Source of the DNA: Chrysaora quinquecirrha
Lineage: Eukaryota > Cnidaria > Scyphozoa > Semaeostomeae > Pelagiidae
Assembly: GCA_014526335.1 (NCBI GenBank)
Contig: JACTAT010000048.1
Coordinates: 1,934,046 to 1,998,045 of the forward strand
DNA length: 64,000 nt
Direction: 5' to 3'
Shown: piece by piece, positions 52,986-64,000 of the stretch
How positions within the stretch are numbered: the stretch's first letter is position 1
How the letters are laid out: the number at the start of each line of letters is the position of its first letter
Translations under genes and position numbers: made by a program
Notes under the pieces: model-generated
Databases searched by the model: none
The model's input: the letters and a program-made list of their open reading frames with translations, nothing else
What the model was told of the DNA's origin: nothing

Positions 52986-54660
52986 CTTCCTCTTTACACT
53001 TCTTTACACTTCCTCAGAACAGGAAAAAGTAGATATCTTAAATAAATTTTTCACCTCAGTATTTACAAAAGAAAATTTGACAAACCTACCAATAGTATCG
53101 AACACCAACTGCAGTGCTATACTAGACAAAGTTGAAATTACTGAAAACTACATTTTACAAATGATTAAGTCTCTGAATGCATCAAAATCTCCTGGTCCAG
53201 ACAACATACACCCAAGAGTGCTTAAAGAAAGTGCTGAAGAAATTGTCTATCCACTGTATATAATTTTTAAAAAAAGCCTTGAAACTGGGGTATTGCCTTG
53301 TTCATGGAAAAAGCTAATGTCTCGCCGTCTTCAAGAAAGGTAACAAACACGAGAAAGAAAACTATAGACCCATCAGTCTCACCTCAGTTGTATGTAGACT
53401 GTTGGAGACGATAATTAAAAACACCATTGTAAGTTATTTAGATGAGAATAGCCTTTTCTCATCAGAACAATTTGGTTTTCGTCGCAAGCGCTCTTGTGTA
53501 TTACAACTAATAGAGTTTTTGGAAGACGTAACTTCAATGCTAGATGAAGGAAATTGTGTTGATGCTGTTTATTTTGACTTCGCGAAGGCGTTTGATTCGG
53601 TACCACATCAGAGACTACTACGTAAGATAAGATCTTTTGGAATCGATGGACAGATCTTCGACTGGATATCTTCATTTCTATCTAACCGTAAGCAGCGTGT
53701 CGTTCTCAATGGTTATAAATCATCTTGGAGTAAAGTTTCAAGTGGTGTACCACAAGGCAGCGTATTAGGACCACTCCTTTTCGTTCTGTATGTTAACGAT
53801 TTACCCGAAATTATAGAATCATGTAAAGTGAAAATTTTTGCGGACGACTTAAAATTATACTCTTCAAGGATAAAAAATCAGACCGAAATTCAATCAGACA
53901 TCACAAATGTAGGGAAATGGTCAAAACAGTGGCAGCTTCCAATTAATATAGGTAAATGTCGGGTACTTCACCTAGGAAATAAAAATCAAAATACAAGATA
54001 TCATCTTCACGATGAGAAGCAAAATTGTACCATTGACATCTTAGCGGACGCAGTTGTAAAAGATTTAGGTGTTTTTATTGACAATAAACTAACGTTTGAA
54101 AAACAAGTTGCTGAGTGTGTGAGGAAAGCAAACGGAGTCCTTGCCTCGATTAAGCAAACGATAAAATTTATCAACAAAGAAGTTTTCTTATCTTTGTATA
54201 AAAGTTTAGTCAGACCTCTATTAGAGACAGCTGGAGCGATCTGGAGTCCAAAGTTGATAAAAAATATAAAGATGCTTGAAAGTGTTCAGCGTAGGGCCAC
54301 AAAATTAGTATATGTATTAAAAGACAAATCATACAGTGATCGATTGCGTGCCTTAAACTTACCATCACTTGAATATAGAAGAAAGAGAGGAGATATGATT
54401 CTGACATTTAAACTCCTAAATGGACTTATGGATACTGATATCTCTAATCTATTTCAAATAAGAAAAACAAATACAAGAGGACACAGACAAAAGCTATTCA
54501 AAAGCGATGTAACTCAAATATTAGAAAACTGTTCTTCACTCAAAGAGTTATCAATGACTGGAATGCATTGCCCAGTGAAGCCATCAACTGTACAACTGTA
54601 GAACAATTCGAAAGGTTTTATGACAGAATCAATATTGCTAGTAGATATAATTTTAGTTGA
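52986..54660 (+). pseudogene. CR1-like LINE reverse transcriptase (continuation)
   Basis: This is the second part of the LINE interrupted at 49119. It begins EQEKVDILNKFFTSVFTKEN and continues LNASKSPGPDNIHPRVLKES. A frameshift near 53325 precedes NYRPISLTSVVCRLLETIIK. Then come VYFDFAKAFDSVPHQRLLRK, GVPQGSVLGPLLFVLYVNDL and the palm KIFADDLKLYS. The thumb is VKDLGVFIDNKLTFEKQV, followed by SVQRRATKLVYVLKDKSYSD. A second frameshift near 54540 leads to the normal end (RVINDWNALPSEAI, then NIASRYNFS, stop at 54658-54660). Apart from the insertion and about three breaks the RT is well kept. Confidence 0.87.
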
Positions 54661-54752
54661 AGTAGTTTAGTTGTAGTGTTTTATGTAACCAACAGGGTTT
54701 TATAGGTCTTTGACCTTCTATTGTCCTTAACATTTATATTATTATTATTATG
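54661..54752 (+). repeat. LINE 3' UTR ending in (ATT)n
   Basis: A short 3' UTR with an AGGTCTTTGACCT stem ends in TATTATTATTATTA at 54738-54751. It marks the 3' end of the plus-strand LINE. Confidence 0.65.
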
Positions 54753-56865
54753 ATGGGAGCTTGTCTGAAAAATACTATAAGCCAACTTATACACTGTACT
54801 TGGTAATATAATAAAGTTACTTCATGGCATACTAGGGCTTATGAACTGACGTACAGTGGCATCTACTTCCACACATAACGGAAGCAGGTATCTACGTGTG
54901 AGAGCAAAATTCATAATAAGCCAATGGGTGATTCGTATAAGAGACATAGCAGAATCTAAAGAAACTTAGACTGAAAGTGAGGGCTCAGAAGCTCATAACA
55001 GATTGAGCTTGAGAATTTAGGGGCATCCCTATACTATAATCCTAACTTACCATACTGTTCAGATGATCACAAGTTGGGGTCTAAACTATTTAAGTATTTG
55101 GAGGAACTGCCTAAGCTAAAGCTGTCATGTTTTTGCAAGGACAATAATGAGTTAATGAAGAAAGCCCTGGCAGTAACGATCCTACCTTATTATGGGCATT
55201 GATAGGCAGGATTACTTACTCCTATAACAAAATCTTGCTTTTGGGTAGCCTACCTATTAAATTGATACAATACCAATTAGATAACTTATTCATGTCTGCT
55301 AACTATAAGCTCACCACATTCCAACTGAACTGACCGCACATACATCACTTTACCTTGGCAATGAATGTACCCATTACCTCCTTGGTCTATCACAGAAAAA
55401 GAAGACATGACAAATTGGCTTTGGTAGATTAGAACTCTGGGCGCTGTCACGCACAGCATACCACGCTTGGTTTTCACTCGACCAACCTTGACTGAACGAC
55501 ATGCGACACACAAAGAGATCCCAATCAATTTCCACAACCAGCACACGAATCACGATAACTGTTCACTATCCAGCTTGGAAATGCAGAAACACGCTCTTTG
55601 GGTTTCCATTTGCATTTAATTTTTCAGGCTCGAAACCAACAAACTTGACATGGATCACAGTCATTCCCAACTGCAACGCACATGGCATTTCCTGAAGTGC
55701 CGGCCTACTGGTTACTTGTTTGATCGCAAAACAGCAGAGTTTTTTACCAGAGTGCCTCTTGAAAGGATAATTCTTTGGCTCTCTAAGTTTATATCTACTT
55801 CCCAAGACCATAAGTAAGAATATTAAAGTAGGACACATCCGATTCACACTGATTTACAACGATAGCAAAATAGACATCCAAGCTGCTTGTGTGGTGAAAG
55901 AGAAGGAAGATACCTCCCGCTGTGTAGGAACCTGGAAACTAGACCTGGGCGTTAATGTCCATTTCTGCTTGGGCATAAATGGGCTTATTAATTGTGTGAC
56001 ACAGAAAAATGAAGAGTGCAGAAAATTGTACGATGGTTATTTTGCTTAATTTTTCAAAAGATTAATGTCGAGGTATTTTATCTAATTCAATCACCAATAT
56101 CCTGAACCTAGAACAGGGATCGAATCGGCGACTGACCACTGCGGAAAAGCGGAGTTATTCCAAGGTAAAATTGTGTTATGAAGTTCTAAATAACTGCTTT
56201 TAATTTTTCCTACATCTCGATGCATCATTCTTTTCTATAAGTACAATAATTTCCATGTATTTGCGAATATTTTTTGGCAAATCGATGTTCTAGTACATGC
56301 ATTTCACTGTCATTGCCATTGGTTTTACACTCTTGGCGGTGTTGCTGAGGCGTCACAATGGACAGTTTTTGATCACGTGACAGCTTTTTCGCACTGACTC
56401 AAGCTCTACGCGCGAACAATAGACCGAAAAAATACGCTTCCAGACCAGGGTTTATTCTATTGGCTATGGTTATAATAGTAAAAGCACTGTCAGACGACAA
56501 AACACCGTACCTATTTCTTAGATTAAGTGCTTTAGAGACCCAATTCAAATCACCCAATTCAAAATGGTTGCAAAGGAATCAAAAAGATCTACAAACGTAT
56601 CTGTTAGGTTCCAAATCGTTTAGTGATTCTAACCTAGCAAGAAATTTAAGAATATTGACATGTCTCTTCATTTGAAGAGAGACCCTGCCAAGTTCAGCGT
56701 AGATTGCTTCGGTGTTCGTTGTTGATTTAACTCCCAATATACATTTACAGGCTGACAGATGCAAACATTCTAAATTGACTTGTTCTTCAAAACTCCAAAT
56801 TTCTGATAATTAAGAATGGGGACAATAGTTTGATCAAAAAGATAAAGAAATAAACTCGGTTGTAA
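54753..56865. other. No gene recognised
   Basis: About 2.1 kb without an identifiable element. Minus frames at 55847-55566 and 55546-55286 and a plus frame at 56460-56675 are open for 71-93 codons but carry no known motif. Confidence 0.4.
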
Positions 56866-57158
56866 GTTGCAGCATTTAAGCACGGCGTAAATATGGTTTA
56901 ACGGAGAAAGCGAGCCTCGTTTTCACCCTTCAGCCTCTATCCTATACCCCTGCAGATGACACGCCTTCCACGGCATGGCCCTTCTGCCCATCAGTCGATT
57001 ACTGCCCTCGTTGAAAATAAATTAGTGTTTTTAATCTGAGTAATAAAATTGCAGAGTTCTAAGGTAAGTCGCAAACCGGACGAACTTATGTCCATTAAGT
57101 TAGGGACTGGAAGAAATCGAGCCTTCCTTTTTTACGGAATAAAGCAGAACACTACCAT

Positions 57159-58212
57159 TTGTCGTCTTCCGGCAAGAAAGAAGCTATTGTAAAAAGGCTG
57201 TTTGATTATTTTCAACATGGGGAAGCAGGCCCTTCATCCCTACCGACAAACGCTGAGGAACCAAGCCAACCATCAACAAGCCAAGCAACAGAAGTCATGC
57301 AGCCGAATAATATTATCATGCTGAACCGAGAAGAATTAAGGGATATCATACGAGAACAAGTTCTCTCAATGCAGCAGCAGCCAGTCCAAAGGGAGCAATT
57401 CTCGGTGCCACAACCCACAGCAGTCCAGCAACTCTCACCTGCTTCATCAATCGCGGCTCCAGATCAGTATCAAAGAGAAAGGAGACAAGAAGCTAATACA
57501 AATCAGAACCCAGTCCTCCCTATGCCAACTCTGCAAGAACCAGGTATGAACTTGCTTCAAGATAATTCATACTCTAAAGCTAAGAAGCTCCGTCCACTCC
57601 CGGCAAAAATCCTTAAAGCCCTCCAAGCCAAAGATTATGTTGTTTTCAACAACCATCTTCCGCAGTCTCTTTATGACATTGCGCAGCAGCAATAAATTTT
57701 TTACCTGCATCTAAATGAAGATAGCCCCAATAACAATACGTTAGCATTAGCGTCAAATAAGAAAAAAGCAAAACTAACAAATTTTCTAGGGTGGCTAGGA
57801 GCTTGGAACGTTTTTATCAGGGGTATGACTTATTTTCATCCTCATCTCGCCCAAGAACTGTTATCTCATCAAGAAACAATTTGCAATATGATTAAAGCCT
57901 ATCCTTTCGACACCTGGTTCTGTTTCGATATTGCTTTCCGTATGAACACAGCAATCACAGGACTTCCCTGGGATCGTCACGATGAGCATGTTTTCGATAA
58001 ATTTGTCCGCTGCCTCTCAGCCGCCACCTCAGCTTCACCAGCGCAATTTCAAAATGGCTCTAGATTTCGTCCACAGCAGCCCTTTCGTGCCCCTCTTAGC
58101 AACGAACCTTGTAGGTTCTTCAACCAAAATCTTTGCCGAGACCCGAGTTGCAAATTCCAACACAAGTGCAGCAACACCGGCTGTGGGGGAGCTCACCCAA
58201 AGATTTATTGTT
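57159..58212 (+). pseudogene. DIRS-like Gag, copy B
   Basis: The first frame (57159-57695) starts SSSGKKEAIVKRLFDYFQHG and continues through a Gln/Pro-rich region to KAKKLRPLPAKILKALQAKD; its true start codon is unclear. After a stop the second part (57825-58212) has TYFHPHLAQELLSHQETICN and WDRHDEHVFDKFVR. It ends in a CCCH zinc finger (CRFFNQNLCRDPSCKFQH) with a second Cys/His group (CSNTGCGGAHPKIYC). This Gag type goes with DIRS-like elements. A stop and a frameshift between 57690 and 57820 break the frame. Confidence 0.8.
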
Positions 58213-59729
58213 AAGGAGCTTGTAAATAATTTCTACGACTTGCCTTCACTTATTTCCACTCCAATTAACATTTTTAAATTACAAGAAGAACTAATTGACT
58301 TTCCAGACTTGTCTTTTCGTTCTGAATTATTAAATTGCTTAAAGAATGGCTTCAAAATAGGCTTCTCCGGCCCAGAATTTACAAGCGTGTCTAAAAACCT
58401 ACAGTCAGCCACTACAAACCTAGAAGCTGTGGCTGAGTGCTTATTGTCTGAACTTAAAGCGGGCCGCACAGCCGGTCCTTTTGATTGATTACCACTACCC
58501 AATTTCCGAGTTTCACCTATTGGTGTCGTAGCCAAGAATGAATTTATCGACGATATAGAGGCGTCAGTATAACTTAACAGTTTTGATTCAGCAGTAAATA
58601 TGATTGCTTATCTCGGTAAACAATCTCTGATGGCTAAATTGGACATAAAAAACGCATTCACAATTTTCCCGGTACATCCAGATGACTGGCATCTTCTCGG
58701 TTACTCTTTTCTCGAGAAATACTTCGTCAATCTTTTCTTACCCTTCGGTCTGCGCTCTTCCCTTAATTGTTTGTCACAACTCGCAGACACACTTCTTTGG
58801 ATAATGCAGCAAAATTATAATATTAAACATTCTACTCATTATTCCGACGACTTCTTATTAGCCGGGCAGCCACACAGCAATGAATGCCTAAACAATCTGA
58901 ACCTGACTATGGCTATATGTCAACAACTAGAAGTTCCCATTGCGCCCGAAAAACTTGTTGGCCCAACCACGGCACTGACCTACTTAGGCATTGAAATAGA
59001 CACTGGAGACATGGAATTACGTTTACCCGAAGAAAAATTCACTTCCCTACTTCAAATTTTACGTTCATGGGAAAACAAGAGAAAATTCACTAAAAAAGAA
59101 TTATTATCACTTGTTGGTAAATTATCATTTGCGTCAAAAATAATCCCTTCGGGTTGCACCTTTCTCCGTCGATTAATTGATCTGTCAACTACCCTAGAAA
59201 AACTGAGTCATCATGTCTCTCTAAACAAACAAGCACGCGCAGATATTCAATGATGGTTGGCCTATTTACCGGAATGGAATTGCAAATACAAAATGCTGGA
59301 TCCATCCGTGGCATTGTCTCCAGATTTGGAACTCTATATTGACGCATCTAGTTTACCAGGATTGGGAATTTACTTCAAAGGAAAATGGATCGCGGAAAAA
59401 TGGCCCTCGTCTTGTCAGACCTACACAATCCAGTGGAAAGAATTATTCCCAAATTATTTGTCTTGTTTATTATGGGGTCCGTTATTTCGAGGCAAACGCT
59501 TACTGTTTCATTGTGACAATCGTGTAATCGTGGACATATGGGCCGCTCAAAGCACTTCGCCCACTGTTTTTTATCGCTGCAAAAAATGAGTTCACCAATC
59601 ATCATCAAGCACATAGCAGGAACAGATAACAGTATTGCAGATGCCTTGTCTCGCTTACAAATGGCCCGGTTTTTTGAGTTAGCCGAACGGACAGCTCATT
59701 TGGTACCAAAAGAAGCATTTATAATCTAA
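57982..59729 (+). pseudogene. DIRS-like reverse transcriptase/RNase H, copy B
   Basis: Pol overlaps the Gag end in another frame (57982-58488: STPINIFKLQEELIDFPDLS, NGFKIGFSGPEF). After a stop RT continues at 58600-59253 with MAKLDIKNAFTIFPVHPDDW, NLFLPFGLRSS, the palm HYSDDFLLAGQP and LTYLGIEID, then LSLVGKLSFASKIIPSG. RNase H follows (59257-59729): ELYIDASSLPGLGIYFKG, WKELFPNYLSCLLWG, LLFHCDNRVIVDIWAAQS, HIAGTDNSIADALSRLQMAR, end LVPKEAFII. 'YSDD' in the palm and the RNase H style mark the DIRS-like group. A TGA at about 59251 and a frameshift near 59570 are visible. Confidence 0.83.
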
Positions 59730-59953
59730 GAACCCGTTACTAGTAACAGCCTTGGGGTTGCATCTTGGCGGTAGGCCACTCAGCTATGTGGCATTGTTTA
59801 TAGTTAGCTGGTAACTTTTATTTATTATAGCCTTATACCTTATCGATATGTGCTTACTTTTGCGAGGGGCCTTCTACACCCTTCTCAGGTGTACCCCTCG
59901 CATGGGTATTAGGTCAAGGTGCGATCCCAATGACTGCCAAAACAAAATAAATA

Positions 59954-62655
59954 GCGCAATTCGGGGAAAACGAGTCAGAAGTCAAAAAAATTGAAGTTAA
60001 AGTCTACCAAATAGCTTTCATAGATGACTTTGAATATAAAATGAAACTAATAACTCTTTATCTCTCAAATCTTCGTGAAATTTTCGAAGTGTTATTATTA
60101 TTATTATTATTATTATAATTATTCTCGAAGTGTTATTTAGGCATAAACTTAGGCATGTACATTAATATAATTGATCAGTAACTTTATTTCATGCAAAAGT
60201 TTGACACCATTAATAAAAAGACATTATTTTTTCAAAAGTATTCTGATAAGGAATATCTTAATGTGTACTGACAATTGATTTCATTTGTCACACAAATCAC
60301 ATACAAGTTCTATAGTATCTGCTTGAGTGCAACACAGTTCATGCAGCCACAAGAGACACTTAGTACATTGTACCCATTGTTCCCCTGGTCGTGATTCATG
60401 CCACAATTTTTCACAAATAGGGCAATGGCAATCTGCCGAGTCCAAGGAACGGCTGCGTTGAGGCTTTGGTTGCTGTGGCTTCTCTTTTTTCTTTCCCTTT
60501 GATGCTTGCTTGCATTTTTTCTGTTGAAATTTTATTTTTTCTTTGATTTCTTTGCCTGCCTGTTCTCAGAGGCAAGAAGGAGCCTCTTTTTATAGGGAGT
60601 GCTTGTGAGAATCTCAGATTCTTCACTTTTCTTGCTTTTTTGCTTTTCCACCATGTTTGGAATCTTCATAATGTCTTTGAAACTTAGGTTTGGAGACACT
60701 GGTAAGCTTTGGCTAGGAAAACTTTCATTGACATCTACAGGTTGTTGAGTGGATGAGTAGGGATCATCTTTAGATATAGCAAAACCTTCCAAACCTAAGT
60801 TTGAATCATCTCCACTGGCTGATTTGTCTGTTTGATTCACTTGAGCTTCTTGAGGATGTGATACAATAGATGTGTCAACACTGTCTTCAGCATTTCTTCG
60901 ATCGTTTAAAAATTCACATTCTGGTATAATGTCCCTATTATATGGAACTATACCTGTGCAGCGGAAACCATTTACTGCATTTTCCACTGTAGCAGCTTTA
61001 ACGTATGCAGCATTAAAAAGCTCTCCAAGCTTATCTACTGTGATCCTTCTTGCAGGATGCAATCTCGTCGAAGATGTGCAAGCTGCATTGAATCTAATGG
61101 CTGCAGCTTGTGGGATGTATGGGGTGGAAGGGACAGCATTATTATTCCATTATCTTTAGCAAATGTTATCAGGTCAATGTTCTTTGTGTGTGTCTTGTGT
61201 CCATCTAATATCAACAAAACCACATTCTCTTTGCTTGGTTTCACGAAAGTTAGCTCATGAAAGTTGGCCCATCAATCCACCCATTGTCAGATACTTCGTT
61301 CAATGTCCCTGCAGGTGCGTGGTCAGTGAGCTCTTCTTTTTTCCGTTTTCTTTTGAAAATCATCATGGGTGGCACATAGTTGCAAGCAGCATTATAACAA
61401 GTCACAACTGTTGTTGTGACTCCCCTTTCACCACTTGTTGCAGAAGCAACAACACGTTTCTCTTTTGGGGCTAAAACTTTAACTGGCCTGTGTACACAGG
61501 TAAGTCCAGACTCGTCTACATTATAAATCTGGTGTGGTTCCAGATTTTTTTCCAGTACTATGAATTCTAAATTGTCAATATATCTCTTGACAGAAGTCTT
61601 GTTCAGGCCAAAAACTCTGTTTAATGATACTGCCTCTGGATTTCTAAGTGGAATGATTTGCTGTCGTTTTAAGAAACCTGCAACAAAATCACGACCAGCC
61701 ATTTTTAATTCTTTACTGAAGGGATGAGCAATTTTTTTCTTTCACAAAATTCATATGCAACTTTGCGTAGCTCATTGATAGTTAACCCATAAAATGAGTT
61801 GTCCATTTCAATAACAAACTGTGCAAGTTCTTTTCCCTGTTTTTCTGTCAACACAGTACGCCTACTACCAAGTTTGTTTGTATACGGTTGACCTGTTTCA
61901 GTTCACCTCTGCATCTGCGTCTCAAGCTTTCAAATGGTACATTGAAGACAGACACTGCTTTCCTGATTGACATTTCCTTTTTTTGTACAGCTTCAATAGC
62001 CTCCTTCATTTGGTCTTCATGCCAGGCAGCTCAATTTGTTTTCCGAACATAGTTTCTCATTTCGTGAAGTTCTACAAAAGTGAAACAATTCAAAGATAAC
62101 AAATAGATATCAAGCTAGGAAATTAGAAAGCACCATCTCTTTGAATTTGGCACAGTTTATCATTTGATACCAATGACATGGTTGCTTAAAAACAAAATGC
62201 CTTGGGTGGTTACTTTCTAAAATAGGCCTATGTTACTTAGGGCCTATCGTTGAATTTCAACGACCCATTTTGCCCCACATGCCCTACCCAACGGAAATAC
62301 AAATTTATCACAATCCCAAATATGACAGATTTAGGATGGTTTCTCGCTAAAAGCATACAGTTTCAAGTGTTCAAAAGCTGCAACGTTATATGTTGCAGCG
62401 TGATGTCATCATTTTAATGTACTTTCTTTCTCTGGCTTGAATCAAGTGCAGAGCATAAAATATAAAAAAAAATGTCGATACTTACATTTTGCGACAGCAC
62501 GATGACAAAGATCCTCAAAGAAAGACTTTAGGCCGCTTCCATGACTGCTGAATAACAAACAGCGAGGGGAGTAACCCTATTTTCCTTCCCCAGGATATCC
62601 CGCGGTAATTCTGCAGAATTTTATACAGAATGACCCATTTTGCCCCAAATTACGC
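59954..62655 (-). mobile_element. Pogo/jerky-like DNA transposon nested in DIRS copy B
   Basis: Terminal inverted repeats: GCGCAATTCGGGGAAAACGA at 59954 and the complement of GCGTAATTTGGGGCAAAATG ending at 62655. The left flank is TA and the right AA, next to DIRS-like sequence that is continuous in the copy at 63660-63690 (AAATAAATACTTGTC). TA is the target of Tc1/mariner/pogo elements. It contains one degraded transposase gene. Confidence 0.75.
60281..62060 (-). pseudogene. Pogo/jerky-like transposase with C-terminal PHD-like finger
   Basis: From the ATG at 62060: MRNYVRKTN, a stop, then a helix-turn-helix start (WHEDQMKEAIEAVQ, MSIRKAVSVFNVPFESLRRR). After frame breaks come AGRDFVAGFLKRQ and LEPHQIYNVDESGL (first catalytic Asp). 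RVVASATSGERGVTTTVVTC, NVVLLILDGHKTHT (second Asp) and SLPPHTSHKLQPLD (third acidic position) follow. Immediately after PLD about 60 residues are missing before PARRITVDKLGELFNAAYVK and GFRCTGIVPYNRDIIPE. A Ser/Lys-rich linker leads to a C-terminal Cys/His finger (CPICEKLWHE, WVQCTKCLLWLHELCC, CDLCDK). Inactive: deletion, stop and at least two frameshifts. Confidence 0.85.
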
Positions 62656-62657
62656 AA

Positions 62658-62727
62658 CTTGTGTCTTTTCTATTTGTCTACAAATCCTGCAAGTAAATCG
62701 TTGTATAAGCGAGCTGCGCTACGTTAA
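62658..62727 (+). repeat. DIRS-like direct repeat shared by copies B and C
   Basis: A ~70-bp sequence (TTCTATTTGTCTACAAATCC to GCTGCGCTACGTTAA). It is at once the right end of copy B and the left end of copy C. It recurs at 63682-63749 and, inverted, at 30661-30729. Confidence 0.8.
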
Positions 62728-63749
62728 TTGCAGCATTAAAGCACGGCGTAAATGTGGTTTAACGGAGAAAGCGAGCCTCGTTTTCACCGTTCAGCCTCTA
62801 TCCTATACCCCTGCAGATGACACGCCTTCCATGGCATGGCCCTTCAACCCGTCAGTCGATTACTGCCTTCCTTGAAAATAAGTTAGTGTTTTTAATCTCC
62901 CTTGCCCTTCCCGCCCACGTCTCCTCTCCTTTCCATATACCTATATATAATGCACAAAGCAAAGAACACGATATATATAAATTTATATATATATACATAA
63001 AGGAACGTAATGAAATGAAAGTATGATCATAGTATTTGTTATCTTAACCCGTAATCTTACTGTTGCGTATTGTAGCTAGTTAACTCATGGTTACTACTTT
63101 TAAAATTCGATTATTTGTTGCCTTCAGTTGCAAGGTAAGTTCTTTCTTAGCGTTGACCAGCCCTCATCAGCTGGCCTACTACCATAATAGATTACAGGTA
63201 CCCTAAGAAGGGCATACTACCTGGTATGTCTAAAAAATACTGGTTCCAGCGGATGGAGTGTACGCCACTGGCCTACTACCATAGTCAGTTATAGGTACTC
63301 CTAGAAGGGCCGACTACCTATTACTGCATACAAATATGGTACCAGTGCACGGATCAGTTACCACTGGCCTAGTACCATGGCTCCAAAAGATACCCGTTCA
63401 GGGCACACTATCTAATTGGCCTACAGCAATGATACCAGTGATACGCAGTCACCCAATCAGCCCTCTCAACAGTCGCACATCTAAACATCATAGGGTGGTA
63501 GGCAACACAGCTATGTGGCATTGTTTTATAGTTAGCTGGTAACTTTTACTTATTATAGCCTTATACCTTATCGATATGTGCTTACTTATGCAAGGGGCCT
63601 ACTACACCCTTCTCATGTGTACACCTCGCATGGGTATTAGGTCAAGGTGCGATCCCAATGACTGCCAAAACAAAATAAATACTTGTCTTTTCTATTGGTC
63701 TACAAATCCTGCAAGTAAATCGTTGTATAAGCGAGCTGCGCTACGTTAA
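62728..63749 (+). mobile_element. DIRS-like copy C, internally deleted
   Basis: The leader (62728-62890) is followed by unrelated or diverged non-coding sequence with degenerate 'GGCCTACTACCAT' repeats (63165-63420). The family's 3' UTR (63490-63681) and the terminal direct repeat (63682-63749) complete it. No Gag or Pol remains. It is joined head to tail to copy B. Confidence 0.75.
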
Positions 63750-64000
63750 CTATCAAATTCTTTACATTTGTTGATGAGTGCATAATATGCTTTACAAGCT
63801 TTTTCTTTTATTACATCAACATGTTCACTAAAAGATCCATTTGATTTGATTGTAACACCCAGGTATTTATAGGAATTGCATTCTTTTATTTTTTTTGAGC
63901 CGAGATGCCAATTTGATTGATTGTTACTTTTTCGTTGGTCTTTTTTGAGAACCATTACTTTAGTTTTTTTTTAACATTGACTTCCATTTGAATATCTTTT
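63750..64000 (-). pseudogene. LINE RT fragment at window edge
   Basis: The minus frame encodes SYKYLGVTIKSNGSFSEHV and KACKAYYALINKCKEF, the thumb region just after the RT palm of a LINE. It is cut at 63750 by the DIRS-like copy C end and continues beyond the right edge of the window. Upstream the frame begins MVLKKDQRKSNN, but the start codon is only nominal. Confidence 0.7.

Larger units (their letters stand above)
56866..62727 (+). mobile_element. DIRS-like retrotransposon copy B
   Basis: Starts with the leader (GCAGCATTTAAGCACGGCGT at 56869). Gag, RT and RNase H run to 59729 and the 3' UTR to 59953. A pogo-like transposon (59954-62655) then interrupts it at a TA, and the terminal direct repeat resumes at 62658-62727. 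It is the same family as copy A, in opposite orientation. No tyrosine recombinase is found between the RNase H stop and the 3' terminal repeat. Confidence 0.82.

Noticed and set aside
55286..55847. Two adjacent minus-strand frames (86 and 93 codons)
   Set aside because: No family signature, no splice-site or transposon context that would support a gene; recorded only as an unrecognised region.

Overview
This window looks like part of a metazoan nuclear genome, most likely a marine invertebrate such as a cnidarian; that placement is an inference. It is AT-rich and has spliced host exons. It carries a dense mix of animal-type retroelements: Penelope-like, DIRS-like, Ty3/gypsy, CR1-like and RTE-like. 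Nothing prokaryotic is visible.

Host gene. I recognise one host gene, on the + strand: the 3' end of an aminopeptidase P of the XPNPEP3 type (M24 metallopeptidase). Four exons (3318-3390, 19823-19869, 24084-24244, 24956-25100) join in phase into one reading frame with the metal-binding motifs HVGH, TIEPG and RIEDD. A poly(A) signal lies at 25178-25183. The upstream exons lie outside the window or were not found. The 16.4-kb intron 3391-19822 is filled with mobile elements.

Inside that intron, 4406-9046 holds two Penelope-like copies in opposite orientation, with a CR1-like LINE fragment between them. A foldback minisatellite element lies at 9288-10002 and an RTE-type LINE remnant at 12804-13214. 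The most remarkable object of the window lies at 13221-19118. It is a 5.9-kb, almost perfectly palindromic element with 6-bp target duplications (TGTGTC) and AG...CT ends. Each arm has its own identical copy of a 168-codon zinc-finger ORF. Each arm also carries long arrays of heat-shock elements, a CCAAT box and a TATA box, CRE sites and NRF1-type sites. The core is an array of about 10-bp GATC-containing units. The terminal features recall Polinton/Maverick elements, but no polymerase or integrase is present.

Downstream of the host gene the sequence is nested mobile elements. A degraded Ty3/gypsy element with identical short LTR segments lies at 26131-30320. A DIRS-like copy on the minus strand (30661-40490) is broken by an 8-bp-TSD element full of minisatellite (31831-33919) and by a near full-length CR1-like LINE (about 34989-40231). 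Next come several satellite-like arrays (40.5-47.9 kb). A plus-strand LINE (47.9-54.75 kb) is split by a nearly intact minus-strand LINE with a PHD finger and a 2A-like motif (49.12-52.98 kb). A second DIRS-like copy on the plus strand (56866-62727) contains a pogo/jerky-like DNA transposon (59954-62655). It is fused head to tail, through one shared direct repeat, to a short third copy (62658-63749). A further LINE fragment runs off the right edge.

Apart from the aminopeptidase exons and the palindrome ORFs, nearly all coding sequence here is decayed transposon sequence.
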